Below are positions 34,468-43,260 of a DNA stretch of 64,000 bases, piece by piece. The stretch is taken from assembly GCF_012912005.1 (NCBI RefSeq), contig NZ_JABBEA010000018.1, positions 62,001 through 126,000 of the forward strand, read 5' to 3'. The translations under genes were made by a program, and so were the position numbers. This DNA comes from Paenibacillus sp. SZ31 (GTDB taxonomy: Bacteria > Bacillota > Bacilli > Paenibacillales > Paenibacillaceae). Every line of letters starts with the position of its first letter. Position 1 is the stretch's first letter. The notes beneath the pieces were generated by a model. The model saw nothing but the letters and a program-made list of their open reading frames with translations, was not told where the DNA came from and did no database searches.

Positions 34468-35430
34468 TTACTTGATCCGTATACGTGGATCTACAATTCC
34501 TAGAATTATGTCAGACAGCAATGCCCCGAGAATGGAGGCTACGCCATATAACAATACGAGTGCAGTCACAACGCTGAAGTCACGCAATGAGATGGAACTC
34601 AGGAACAACTGCCCCATACCTGGATAACTGAATATGCTTTCTATAAATACCGTACCTCCGATAAGTCCTGTGATCTCATATCCGAAGAATGCAGCGATAG
34701 GTAATAGCGAGTTCCTCAAGATATGTCTGTTGTAGATCCGGGATTCCGAGGCACCTTTGGCTCTCGCAGTAATAACGAATTCCTTATGCTTGATATCAAT
34801 GATCTCACTACGCAAATATTGAACGGTAGATACCGTTGTAATCAGTGCCATGGATAGTGCTGGTAATAACAGATGGTAGAACTTACTCATGACGTAGCTG
34901 AATGTACCTGGTGTAAGTCCAGGTGCAACACTTCCTCCTGTTGGGAACCAGCCGAAGTGGAATCCGAAGATCCATACCATCACCAGTGCGAAAATAAACA
35001 ATGGTGCAGCAAAGCCCAGGTAGGTGTAACCCGTGATCAACCGGTCAGACCAGGTATCGTTGTAACGACCACTGATGATACCCAGTGGAATCGCGATCAG
35101 GTAAGTCAGCACAAGTGTCGCCAGTGCAAGCCAGAATGTGTTTGCTACACGCTGACCAATCAGGTCAGTAACCGGCATTTTGAAGCGGAAGGATTGTCCA
35201 AAATCACCTTGTACGGCGTTTTTGATCCAGTCCCAATATTGCACGTACCAGGGATTATTCAATCCCAATCTCTCTCGCTGGGCTTCCAATGCTTTGGGAT
35301 CAACGCTTGGATCAAGCAATCCGGTTAACGCGTCGCCCGGCATGGCCTTGGCCATCAGAAAGACTAAAAGACTTAGTAAAAAGATCTGAGGGATCATTAT
35401 GATAATTCTGCGTACTATCGTTTTCCACAT
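34468..35430 (-). CDS. oppB: Oligopeptide ABC transporter permease OppB
   Basis: 320 residues with about six membrane helices. Opens with the OppB/DppB hallmark helix and AKAMPGDALTGL, and carries the EAA loop VITARAKGASESRIYNRHILRNSLLP. First permease gene, after oppF by seven bases. Confidence 0.95.
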   Translation of the reverse strand: MWKTIVRRIIIMIPQIFLLSLLVFLMAKAMPGDALTGLLDPSVDPKALEAQRERLGLNNPWYVQYWDWIKNAVQGDFGQSFRFKMPVTDLIGQRVANTFWLALATLVLTYLIAIPLGIISGRYNDTWSDRLITGYTYLGFAAPLFIFALVMVWIFGFHFGWFPTGGSVAPGLTPGTFSYVMSKFYHLLLPALSMALITTVSTVQYLRSEIIDIKHKEFVITARAKGASESRIYNRHILRNSLLPIAAFFGYEITGLIGGTVFIESIFSYPGMGQLFLSSISLRDFSVVTALVLLYGVASILGALLSDIILGIVDPRIRIK

Positions 35431-35437
35431 ATGGCCT

Positions 35438-36370
35438 TCAACCTTTCTGAGGTAGAGCTACTCGGTGAGTATCGGAAATGGATTTGAGCGAGTATGCAAG
35501 CCCTTCCTCATCAAAGAAATTTCGGTATGAATGTTCATACTCCGTTTTGACCTGTTGACGGAAGGCTACCATTTCCTCTCGTTTGGTTGGGTCCATATCC
35601 GGAATGGCTGCAATAAGACGTTTGGTGTAGATGTGCTGCGGATTCTCAAAAATATCATTCGTTGTTCCCTGTTCCACATATCGACCTTTATACATAATCC
35701 CAATCTCATCACACATATGGCGGATGATGCCGAGATCATGACTGATGAACAGGTACGTCAGATTCAGTTCTTTTTGAATTTCCTGCATAAAATTGAGTAC
35801 TTGGGCCTGTACCGATACATCCAGTGCAGATACAGGTTCATCAGCAATGATCAGCTTCGGTTTTAGTGCAATAGCACGTGCAATGCCGATCCGTTGACGC
35901 TGCCCGCCTGAGAATTCATGGGGATATTTGTAGATTGATTCCGGACTCAAACCAACCTTTTCAAGTAATTCTCTTACTTGTCTTTTCTCCTCGGTAGCTG
36001 TCAGACGCTCATAGTTACGAAACGGCTCAGCGATGATATCAATAACCCGCTTCTTCGGATTCAGTGATGAATATGGATCTTGAAAGATCATTTGTACATC
36101 CCGTTGAAGCTGCCTGTTCTTCCGTCGCTCGGTAGCCAGATTCTTACCGTTAAACAGGATCTTTCCATCAGTGACATGATTCAGCCCAATAATGGCTCTT
36201 CCTGTGGTTGTCTTGCCTGAACCGGATTCACCAACCAAACCGTAGGTCTGTCCTTGTTCAATGGAGAAGCTAACACCATCAACAGCCTTTACACTGCCAA
36301 TTTCCCGTTTGAGCAATCCACCGCGAATCGGAAAATGTATCTTGAGTCCTTCTACTTCGAGTAATGCCAT
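35438..36370 (-). CDS. oppF: Oligopeptide ABC transporter ATP-binding protein OppF
   Basis: 310 residues from ATG 36370 (MALLEVEGLKIHFPI), which has GGAGGAA seven bases upstream; the longer frame upstream overlaps oppD and lacks support. Walker A GESGSGKTTTG, signature FSGGQRQRIGIARA, Walker B LIIADEPVSALD and switch His in LFISHDLG. The C-terminal extension is shorter on cysteines than usual for the family. Pairs with OppD. Confidence 0.94.
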   Translation of the reverse strand: MALLEVEGLKIHFPIRGGLLKREIGSVKAVDGVSFSIEQGQTYGLVGESGSGKTTTGRAIIGLNHVTDGKILFNGKNLATERRKNRQLQRDVQMIFQDPYSSLNPKKRVIDIIAEPFRNYERLTATEEKRQVRELLEKVGLSPESIYKYPHEFSGGQRQRIGIARAIALKPKLIIADEPVSALDVSVQAQVLNFMQEIQKELNLTYLFISHDLGIIRHMCDEIGIMYKGRYVEQGTTNDIFENPQHIYTKRLIAAIPDMDPTKREEMVAFRQQVKTEYEHSYRNFFDEEGLAYSLKSISDTHRVALPQKG

Positions 36371-36374
36371 TATG

Positions 36375-37373
36375 TTATTCCTCCTCAGCTTGGTCAGGGA
36401 AATGAAAGTGCTGGTAACAGGTACACCGTACATAGTGGCCTGGTGCAATTTCATGCATCTGTGGGTTCTCTTCATGAGCCGAATCACTAATCCATGGAAT
36501 TCGGGCTTTGAATCTGCACCCTTTGCGAGGAAGATTTTTGAGTGAAGGCACGATGCCTTGGATGACATGCAATTTGGATCCTTCTTCAGATAGGGTGGGA
36601 ATCGAGTTCAACAGTGAACGTGTATACGGATGCTTCGCATCATTCATCAGTGTGAAGATATCTGCGATTTCAACAATTTCTCCTGCATACATAACTGCAA
36701 CGCGATCAGCCATCTCGGCTACGACACCCAGGTCATGTGTAATCAGAATAATGCCTGCGTTAATTTCGTTCTTCAGATCACGGATCAGCTCCAGAATCTG
36801 TAGTTGAATCGTAACGTCAAGCGCCGTCGTAGGTTCATCGGCTATGAGTAGTTCTGGTTTGTTGGCAATCGCGATGGCAATGACAATTCTCTGTCTCATA
36901 CCACCAGATAATTCGTGGGGATACTGCTTGTATATTTGTTCGGGACGTGGAATCCCTACCTGATTCAATAAGTGAATAACCTTTTCTCTCTTCTCTCTGG
37001 AAGACAGCTTGGACTGATGAAGTGTAAGAATCTCTTCAATCTGTTCACCAATAATCATTAGAGGATTTAGTGCGGACAATGGGTCTTGAAAAATCATGCC
37101 CATTTCTTTGCCGCGTAGCTTGTTCAACTTGCTTGGGGAGATGTTGGCAATATCTTGTCCTTTATAGAGAATCTGGCCTTCAATTTTTGCTTTGTTATGC
37201 AAACCCATAAGAGAGAATGCAAAAGCACTTTTGCCTGACCCGGATTCGCCTACAATCGCCAACACTTCATTTTTCTTCACCTTAAGGTTAACGTGATCCA
37301 CTGCTGCGTAATAGTCATCTTCAATTCTGAATGATGTTGTTAGATTTCTGACTTCCAATAGCTCTGTATTCAA
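36375..37373 (-). CDS. oppD: Oligopeptide ABC transporter ATP-binding protein OppD
   Basis: About 332 residues. I favour TTG 37373 (MNTELLEVRNL) with TTAGGGTGAT upstream; GTG 37382 is possible. Walker A GESGSGKSAFAFSLMG, signature LSGGMRQRIVIAIA, Walker B LLIADEPTTALD and ITHDLGV. A C-terminal extension holds the cysteine-bearing oligopeptide/dipeptide region (CRFKARIPW, VRCTCYQH). First gene of the opp operon; its upstream region is an unusual AT-rich gene-free stretch. Confidence 0.93.
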   Translation of the reverse strand: MNTELLEVRNLTTSFRIEDDYYAAVDHVNLKVKKNEVLAIVGESGSGKSAFAFSLMGLHNKAKIEGQILYKGQDIANISPSKLNKLRGKEMGMIFQDPLSALNPLMIIGEQIEEILTLHQSKLSSREKREKVIHLLNQVGIPRPEQIYKQYPHELSGGMRQRIVIAIAIANKPELLIADEPTTALDVTIQLQILELIRDLKNEINAGIILITHDLGVVAEMADRVAVMYAGEIVEIADIFTLMNDAKHPYTRSLLNSIPTLSEEGSKLHVIQGIVPSLKNLPRKGCRFKARIPWISDSAHEENPQMHEIAPGHYVRCTCYQHFHFPDQAEEE

Positions 37374-37482
37374 ATCAATCACCCTAACCCCATAATTTCC
37401 GTAGATTGTATTCGTGTGTAGAAGAATGCATCCACTGTATATTTCCAAGTTCTTGAAGATAACGAACAATAGCTTATACAAA

Positions 37483-38030
37483 ATACCAAATCTTTAGGAG
37501 AAACAAGTTTAAGAGACTTTTATTTAGACCATTGGTCAATTAATGTTGATAAATCCTAGCGGAATTATATTACAAAATAATTAATGTAATCATACGTGTA
37601 ATTTTATCTGACGTCAATGCTTATTTTGAGATTTTTGGTATAAATGTTTTTTATACCACAGATTTGGATATTAGTAATATTATAAAGGTATATGGCAAGG
37701 GGTTTGAGAGATTCTATCCTACTTTTAACTATGAGGTGTATATGATCAAATAATCATTTCAATATATACATTACATAATAGTTACATAAGATGTATATGT
37801 ATATGTTGTAGTCAGTAGGAAAATTAAAGTTAATGTGAGGTAAATGTTATATATTTTAGTTTTAACTATTTTCAATCGATAGCTTAACTCTATTTAATCG
37901 GAGCCATTATTCTTACATTTGATATAATAAGTTCGACCAAAGTAAAAAATCTAGTTATTATAGTATAGTTTCATTTATTTGCTGATGTAAAGACCAAATT
38001 GTCATCTTTTATCATTTATTTTACAAAAGA
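37483..38030. other. AT-rich gene-free region upstream of the opp operon
   Basis: About 550 bases, markedly AT-rich, with no frame of protein-like composition. It contains a hairpin GGTATAAA/TTTATACC with a 5-base loop (37637-37657) and a palindrome GACCA-T-TGGTC (37527-37537). It should hold the opp promoter, but I cannot single it out. Possibly the scar of a lost insertion. Confidence 0.5.
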
Positions 38031-38032
38031 AA

Positions 38033-38063
38033 GAAAAAATCCCTGCAAAATGCAGAGATTTTC
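38033..38063 (-). terminator. Terminator after the M15 peptidase gene
   Basis: AAATC-CTGCA/TGCAG-GATTT stem around a short loop, followed leftward by TTTTTC. Confidence 0.65.
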
Positions 38064-38100
38064 TAATATTTATTCATATAAGTGTATATTAAGTACATTT

Positions 38101-38694
38101 TTATTGAGAGTCTGGAGGTCTTTTACCTCGTTTTAACTCATTGATACTCAAACCAAAATCCATCTGCAAGTGAGGATAGTCCGGAAAGTTAGCCCAGTCA
38201 CCACCCCAAGTGAAACCCAACTCTTTCGCGAGATCCACGACTTCCATCCAGTCTGCCTTGCCATTCCCGTTATCATCCCGTTCCATATCCCACACCACAT
38301 CACCCTCAGGCGTTCTCAGTGCAAAATCAATAGCTAATCCATAGTTATGATATGATTCACCACCACGCGCATTCGTAACGATACTGCCTGTACTTGAGCG
38401 TCCTTGGTTAAATAGTGCATCTTGCTCCTCGGAACTTCGGTAGCCGTGGGTTATAACAATCTCTATTCCACGTCTGGCTGCCTTACGTACCAATAATTCC
38501 TCATTCTCTGCTACCACAGGATGAAGGCCGGTGATCGGCACAGCATCTTGAAGCGTTGTTCCTGGCCACATATTATCTATATCACCTTTTTGCTGTAACC
38601 ATACATATATAATGGAAAGTAAAAGAGTAGCTACAATCCAGGTTTTTAGACTTTTCCTTTTTCTCTGCTTGCCTTTACGTTGTGATGTATTCAT
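38101..38694 (-). CDS. M15 D-Ala-D-Ala/L-Ala-D-Glu peptidase (CwlK/VanY-like)
   Basis: About 197 residues from ATG 38694; AGGAG is five bases upstream. Basic tail, membrane helix (about 18-36), then an M15 zinc peptidase domain with ligands in SYHNYGLAIDF (His118 and Asp125 counting from the GTG six bases earlier) and PHLQM (His177), catalytic acid in the DYPH segment. Cleaves stem peptides of peptidoglycan. The insertion DDNGNGKAD (about 142-150) looks like a Ca-binding loop; comparable loops occur in this subgroup. Confidence 0.88.
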   Translation of the reverse strand: MNTSQRKGKQRKRKSLKTWIVATLLLSIIYVWLQQKGDIDNMWPGTTLQDAVPITGLHPVVAENEELLVRKAARRGIEIVITHGYRSSEEQDALFNQGRSSTGSIVTNARGGESYHNYGLAIDFALRTPEGDVVWDMERDDNGNGKADWMEVVDLAKELGFTWGGDWANFPDYPHLQMDFGLSINELKRGKRPPDSQ

Positions 38695-38860
38695 ATCCAC
38701 TCCTGATGTTTATTCTGAAATAAACAGCTATTCATGCTGCCTGACCTTTTCAGTAGATTAGACTCTATTATAATTCATTTGAGCCTTGAATGCCTCTATC
38801 ACCACAATATTTGATTCTCTGAATTGTTAGAGTGAACATGTTATTTCAATTTATACATAC

Positions 38861-38891
38861 AAAAAAAGCACCCGGCTATAAGCCGACTGCT
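38861..38891 (-). terminator. Terminator after rpsR
   Basis: AGCA-CGGCT/AGCCG-TGCT stem (38867-38891) followed on the minus strand by seven T's. Confidence 0.8.
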
Positions 38892-38913
38892 TCGTATGCA
38901 AGCTGAGTAAAAA

Positions 38914-39186
38914 CTACTCAGTTGTGTATGGCAATAATGCGATTTGACGGGAGCGTTTGATTGCAATCGTCAGAGCACGTTGATATTTAGCGCTAGTACC
39001 TGTTACACGGCGTGGCAAAATTTTTCCACGTTCGCTGATAAATTTACGAAGCAAGTCCGTATCTTTATAATCGATGTGAGTAATTTTGTTAGCTGTGAAG
39101 AAGCACACTTTACGACGTTTATTACGGCCGCCACGACGTGCCGGTCTTTTATCGTTGTCTCCGCCTTCTCTTTGCTTGAAGCCCAT
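38914..39186 (-). CDS. rpsR: 30S ribosomal protein S18
   Basis: 90 residues. Contains the S18 core KVCFFTANKITHIDYKDTDLLRKFISERGKILPRRVTGTSAKYQRALTIAIKRSR split across the usual helices, with a basic N-terminal extension. Pairs with S6 on 16S rRNA. Third gene of the rpsF-ssb-rpsR operon, 58 bases from ssb. Confidence 0.98.
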   Translation of the reverse strand: MGFKQREGGDNDKRPARRGGRNKRRKVCFFTANKITHIDYKDTDLLRKFISERGKILPRRVTGTSAKYQRALTIAIKRSRQIALLPYTTE

Positions 39187-39243
39187 GCTTTTCAGTCCTT
39201 TCCTATCATGTAACCCATATCCTCAAGAGAATATCAGCTCATG

Positions 39244-39729
39244 TTAAAATGGCAAATCATCATCCGATATATCAATCGGTTTTCCGTCATCGGAAAAAGG
39301 ATCCTGATTGTTGCTACGCGAATTATTGTTATTGTTCGCGCGTCCGCCGCCTCCATAAGAAGGCTCTTCACGCATTGGTTGCCCACCGCCGCCACCGCTA
39401 TTATCACGGTTAGCTGACTCCAAGAAACGGACATTATCGGCAATGACTTCGGTCACGTATACACGTTTTCCTTCGTTATTCTCGTAGTTCCGTACTTGAA
39501 TGCGTCCTTCGACTGCAGCCAGGCGTCCTTTGCGCAAGTAGTTCGCACAGGTCTCGGCAAGCTGTCTCCAGGTTACGACCGGAATGAAATCGGCTTCCTT
39601 TTCTCCCCCTTGGCTTGTAAACGGTCTGTCCACTGCCAAAGTAAATTGCGTAACTGCCACTCCTGCTGGAGTGTAACGCAACTCAGGATCCCGGGTTAAC
39701 CGTCCGATCAGAATGACACGGTTCAACAA
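39244..39729 (-). CDS. ssb: Single-stranded DNA-binding protein
   Basis: 161 residues. OB fold in the first 105 residues (MLNRVILIGRLTRDPELRYT), a glycine/asparagine-rich linker, and the acidic tip ISDDDLPF that docks replication and repair proteins. Binds ssDNA as a tetramer. Between the S6 and S18 genes as in Bacillales. Confidence 0.98.
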   Translation of the reverse strand: MLNRVILIGRLTRDPELRYTPAGVAVTQFTLAVDRPFTSQGGEKEADFIPVVTWRQLAETCANYLRKGRLAAVEGRIQVRNYENNEGKRVYVTEVIADNVRFLESANRDNSGGGGGQPMREEPSYGGGGRANNNNNSRSNNQDPFSDDGKPIDISDDDLPF

Positions 39730-39777
39730 TGTAATCCCCTCCTTCAGAGCGTATTGGTGCGTTAATCACGAGTAGTC

Positions 39778-40071
39778 TTAAGCAGACTTAACGTCGTTGG
39801 TAATGAGATAACGAATTACTTCGTCAGAAATCTTCATGAGACGCTCAAGTTCAGTTACAACTGCTGGTTCAGCAGTGAAATGTACCAGAACATAAAAACC
39901 ATCACGGAATTTCTTGATCTCATACGCAAGACGGCGTTTACCCATAACGTCGTGAGCTGTAACTTCACCACCGCCGTTGGAGATGATGCCTTGGAATTTA
40001 TCGACTGTAGCTTGAACAACTTCTTGCTCAATGTCAGGACGAATAATGTACATCACTTCATATTTGCGCAT
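39778..40071 (-). CDS. rpsF: 30S ribosomal protein S6
   Basis: 97 residues from ATG 40071 (MRKYEVMYIIRPDIE); AAGGAGGTG is upstream by six bases. Standard S6 length, ending RYLITNDVKSA. First gene of the S6-SSB-S18 operon. A leader hairpin lies 30 bases upstream. Confidence 0.97.
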   Translation of the reverse strand: MRKYEVMYIIRPDIEQEVVQATVDKFQGIISNGGGEVTAHDVMGKRRLAYEIKKFRDGFYVLVHFTAEPAVVTELERLMKISDEVIRYLITNDVKSA

Positions 40072-40097
40072 AATTTTCACCTCCTTATGGACTCTGG

Positions 40098-40119
40098 CCC
40101 TCAATCTAGGTTGAGAGCA
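40098..40119 (-). promoter_or_regulatory. Hairpin in the rpsF leader
   Basis: Eight-pair stem with one wobble (GCTCTCAA with TTGAGGGC) and a CCTAGA loop, just before the ribosome site. S6:S18 represses its own operon through a leader RNA in many bacteria; this hairpin is a candidate but the diagnostic CCG bulge was not established. Confidence 0.35.
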
Positions 40120-40273
40120 AGGAACGAGCACAAACTCGAACTATATTAATATAACAAATACCGAGTCAAAGTGCAAGCAAACGTTCCCTGTACATATTGG
40201 CACATGATCACCCCAGCTATGGAGCACACTACAGATGCAACAATGTAACATATTCTGCAGAGGAGGTTTTATC

Positions 40274-40468
40274 ATGGGTGAAAAAACCGAGTTTGAGCCC
40301 GGAGACAAAGCACCAAATGATGGAGAGTACACGGAAGTCGGGGAAAAAAGCTTTGTCTCGGAAATTCAGAACCCGAAGCGGGTAACGCTGCAAAAAGGCG
40401 AAGCTTTTCCCGAGACAAGCAATCATAATCGCAAGTGGAAGAAGCTAACCAAAGCCCGCGTCCACTAA
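40274..40468 (+). CDS. yjzC: YjzC-like small protein
   Basis: 64 residues from ATG 40274, with AGGAGG (40261-40266) upstream. Sequence MGEKTEFEPGDKAPNDGEY followed by a KRVTLQKGEAFP segment and a basic C-terminus matches the small YjzC family of Bacillales. Function unknown. A plus-strand gene among minus-strand neighbours, pointing toward the origin. Confidence 0.8.
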   Translation: MGEKTEFEPGDKAPNDGEYTEVGEKSFVSEIQNPKRVTLQKGEAFPETSNHNRKWKKLTKARVH

Positions 40469-40732
40469 TCGCAATACCTTTTTTTAAGATCCATGTATAT
40501 AAAACGGAATAAAGCACATAATACAATCAGGCGGTGCACGAGAGAGGTGTGGTTCCGTTGGACAACGAAGCCGATCATTCGCTGTTGGAGATTCATCACG
40601 TAATTTAAGAAGCAAGTGGTTATGTGTTGTAAGGCCCTTCGTCTGAAAAACACGTATTGCTACGTGCAGTACACCAGGTTTCTGATTGTTACGACCGATT
40701 GTTTTCTAACAAACAAATGCACCGCCGGATAA
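40469..40732 (+). other. Gene-free stretch ending in a terminator; possible small RNA
   Basis: No protein-like frame beyond a 16-codon TTG ORF with an AGAGGTG site near 40558. A hairpin CACGTA-TTGC-TACGTG occurs at about 40650-40665, and a strong plus-strand terminator follows. The terminator could also just serve yjzC. Confidence 0.3.
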
Positions 40733-40760
40733 AGAGCCCTTCGGGGCTCTTTATTTTTCG
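40733..40760 (+). terminator. Strong plus-strand terminator
   Basis: Perfect 9-bp stem AAAGAGCCC with a TTCG tetraloop, followed by TATTTTT. Ends the yjzC transcript or a downstream small RNA. Confidence 0.85.
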
Positions 40761-40844
40761 TTTAAGTAGTACTGATCCAGCTAATAAGTATAAATACATG
40801 TTCATTTCGTAGTCGATATATTCGTATTCAATATAACGATAAAC

Positions 40845-40872
40845 AAAAAAGACTTCCCTAATGGAAGTCTTC
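40845..40872 (-). terminator. Terminator after tRNA-Ser
   Basis: AAGACTTCC/GGAAGTCTT stem (40849-40857 and 40863-40871) followed leftward by TTTTTT. Confidence 0.75.
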
Positions 40873-40924
40873 TTATCGATCTTTTTATTGAACTCAATGT
40901 GTATTGAGTAAATTGTAAATGAAG

Positions 40925-41015
40925 TGGCGGAAAGGGTGGGATTCGAACCCACGCACGCTGTGACACGCCTAACTGATTTCGAGTCAGCCCCCTTGGGCCT
41001 CTTGGGTACCTTTCC
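40925..41015 (-). tRNA. tRNA-Ser (anticodon CGA)
   Basis: 91 nt with encoded CCA. Acceptor GGAAAGG pairs with CCTTTCC, discriminator G, then CCA. D arm begins TACCCAAG; anticodon stem GCTGA/TCAGT with loop CTCGAAA gives anticodon CGA (codon UCG). The long variable arm and T arm GTGGG-TTCGAAT-CCCAC are typical of a class II serine tRNA. Confidence 0.96.
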
Positions 41016-41118
41016 GCAGCAATATTGATTATAGCATGATCATTTACAGAACGCAACACCCGTACGGAGCCTGCATGTAAACGTTATTTTGAGTACCGAA
41101 TTCCGAATCATTCCAAGG

Positions 41119-41328
41119 TCAGGATTCAGTGGAATCTTCCGCTGAGCGGAGTACCTTCTTCATGTTTTTCTCGAATTTTGCTCTTGGAATCAACACACTG
41201 TGTTTACATCCAACACACTTGATCCGAATATCCATACCCATTCGAATGATCTCCATCTCATTACTGCCACAGGGATGCTGCTTCTTCATCTGCACGATAT
41301 CCCCAAGCTGGAAACTTTTACGCTCCAC
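41119..41328 (-). CDS. yyzM: DUF951 protein (YyzM-like)
   Basis: 69 residues from GTG 41328, nine bases from GGGGG; an ATG at 41337 is the alternative. Core FQLGDIVQMKKQHPCGSNE, then GMDIRIKCVGCKHSVLIPRAKFE matches DUF951, with HPCG and CVGC probably binding zinc. It overlaps the end of mscS by 11 bases, so translation is coupled. Found near the rpsF operon in Bacillales; role unknown. Confidence 0.85.
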   Translation of the reverse strand: MERKSFQLGDIVQMKKQHPCGSNEMEIIRMGMDIRIKCVGCKHSVLIPRAKFEKNMKKVLRSAEDSTES

Positions 41329-42259
41329 CTGTGCCATCCCCCTCATCTTTCTCCAAAGCTACCGCCTGTTCCAATGCTGCTTGATTACTCATCTCATGAT
41401 ACTCCAGCGTTTTTTTCACATCGCCCTGAATCTGACGTTCCACAGAAGCACGAGAGTTAGGCATACATTCAGCCACAATTCGCACCACATATTCTGACGT
41501 AGACATCGACTGTATACCGAGTACATCTGGGACCTTCACAATATTTAGATCACGCTCTTCAATCCCAACCAAAGACTTCTTCACCAGGTGTACAGACTCA
41601 TCGAGACTCAAGTCCGCCTTCATCGGAATATCCACTACAGCTAGCGAATTCGACATGGAGTAGTTCGTTACACTTGCAATCGCGCCGTTGGGGATAATGT
41701 GCACCTCACCTTGCCAGCTAACCAGTTTGGTAGTTCTAAGTCCGATCACCTCAACCGTTCCCTTGTAGGTTCCCGTCTGAATAACATCCCCCACAGCGAA
41801 TTGATCCTCCAGTATAATGAAGAAACCCGTAATAACATCCTTGACCAAACCCTGTGCACCGAAACCAATGGCAAGCCCTAGCACACCAGCACTCGCTAGT
41901 AGCGGCCCAACTTGGATATTGATCTCAGATAACAGTAGCAGAATCATAATAAAATTACATGTTATGGAGGTCGCATTTTTCAGCAGTTCCCCTACAGTTA
42001 CGAATCTGCGCGGATTCACGCGAATCTTGCCTTCCTGCTTACGTTCCATGGAACGATCTATAATTCGATATACAACCTTTATGACGATACGGGTGATGAT
42101 AAAAATAATGATGATTCGGATTGAACTGAACATAATATTAAGCCACATATCGGGATCAGCAATTTTGTTCCAGATTTGATCTGTCCAACGAAGAGCTTCA
42201 TCCACGGCCGCTACCGCACCGCGACCACCAATCCCTTGAACAAATTGAAATGGCAACAT
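41318..42259 (-). CDS. mscS: MscS-family mechanosensitive channel
   Basis: 313 residues. Membrane helices at about 42-65, 90-110 and a pore helix with the glycine/alanine-rich ASAGVLGLAIGFGAQGLVKD, then the conserved soluble domain starting FFIILEDQFAVGDVI. Opens on membrane tension to release solutes in hypo-osmotic shock. GGAGAG is seven bases before ATG 42259. Second gene of a small operon after DUF3343. Confidence 0.92.
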   Translation of the reverse strand: MLPFQFVQGIGGRGAVAAVDEALRWTDQIWNKIADPDMWLNIMFSSIRIIIIFIITRIVIKVVYRIIDRSMERKQEGKIRVNPRRFVTVGELLKNATSITCNFIMILLLLSEINIQVGPLLASAGVLGLAIGFGAQGLVKDVITGFFIILEDQFAVGDVIQTGTYKGTVEVIGLRTTKLVSWQGEVHIIPNGAIASVTNYSMSNSLAVVDIPMKADLSLDESVHLVKKSLVGIEERDLNIVKVPDVLGIQSMSTSEYVVRIVAECMPNSRASVERQIQGDVKKTLEYHEMSNQAALEQAVALEKDEGDGTGGA

Positions 42260-42273
42260 CCATCATCTCTCCT

Positions 42274-42537
42274 CTACATCGGTATGTTATCATAGCTGTC
42301 TTCTGTTTTGAAATAGAGGCCTCGGATCTCTACGAACTCATTACGAATGATCTTTTGCACTCGCTCCAGATCCTCTTTTGGAAACTGGATACATAGTGCA
42401 CAACCTGCTGTAATTTCTTTTGGCGTAGGGAACAAATCGATCTCTATCTCGGCAAATTCCAGCAGCATTTCAGCACGCAGTGCCTGCTGGGTTGAATCAA
42501 ACGCTATCAGCATCCAATCATTAATCCATTCGTCCAT
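42274..42537 (-). CDS. DUF3343 (putative Se/S carrier-like) protein
   Basis: 87 residues from ATG 42537; AAAGGAG is six bases upstream. Matches the DUF3343 family by MIAFDSTQQALRAEMLL-type opening (here WMLIAFDSTQQALRAEMLL), TPKEITAGCALCI with two cysteines, and its size. Family members are proposed to carry selenium or sulfur between a cysteine desulfurase and acceptors. A family-related desulfurase lies at 43875-45035. Divergent from yyaC. Confidence 0.75.
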   Translation of the reverse strand: MDEWINDWMLIAFDSTQQALRAEMLLEFAEIEIDLFPTPKEITAGCALCIQFPKEDLERVQKIIRNEFVEIRGLYFKTEDSYDNIPM

Positions 42538-42654
42538 GTCCGGCTCCTTTCGCCATGCGTCCAACCCTTGAGAAAAAGCTTGTCCTCGTGAAGTATAAAA
42601 CGCTCTACCTTTCCATATACTGTTACTACTATTCCAAGGGAAAGGATAGATCCT

Positions 42655-43260
42655 ATGAATCCTACTTCGCGTTCCTTTTCATCACAAGACATGACCAGTC
42701 TGAAAATCCCCCATACCGATCCAGGCATTCACTCAGCCATTACCCATCGTTTAATGTTCCACCTCTATAAAGCCCATTCTCTGCAAAATGTAGTGATCGT
42801 CTGCATCGGCACAGATCGCTCAACAGGCGACTGTCTTGGTCCTCTGGTCGGATCAGCACTTTCCAAGTGGGACAGCCCTTTATTCCATTTGTATGGTACC
42901 TTGGATGAACCAGTCCATGCGATGAACCTTCAGGATACGCTCCACAACATACAGAAAACACACCATAACCCTTATGTGATTGGCATTGACGCCTGTCTTG
43001 GGCAGTCATCCAGTGTAGGCTGCATTCAAGTCGTGAATGGTCCACTCAAGCCGGGTGCAGGGGTAAATAAAGAATTACCGCCGGTCGGCGATATCCATCT
43101 GACAGGTATCGTTAACGTCGGCGGCTTTATGGAGTACTTTGTTCTACAGAACACGCGGCTCAGTCTCGTTATGCGCATGTCCGAAATTATATCCAGCAGT
43201 CTATACTCGGCCATCCGGGAATGGCATACACGTTCTACTCTGCTTGCTGTGCCAGAGTAA
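42655..43260 (+). CDS. yyaC: YyaC-like putative sporulation protease
   Basis: 201 residues. Contains the DUF1256 core: VIVCIGTDRSTGDCLGPLVGS, VIGIDACLG and GDIHLTGIVNVGG, related to the GPR spore protease. In B. subtilis it lies next to spo0J/soj and is made in sporulation. ATG 42655 with AAGGAT upstream. Plus strand; 3' end overlaps the DUF4446 gene by 26 bases. Confidence 0.9.
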   Translation: MNPTSRSFSSQDMTSLKIPHTDPGIHSAITHRLMFHLYKAHSLQNVVIVCIGTDRSTGDCLGPLVGSALSKWDSPLFHLYGTLDEPVHAMNLQDTLHNIQKTHHNPYVIGIDACLGQSSSVGCIQVVNGPLKPGAGVNKELPPVGDIHLTGIVNVGGFMEYFVLQNTRLSLVMRMSEIISSSLYSAIREWHTRSTLLAVPE

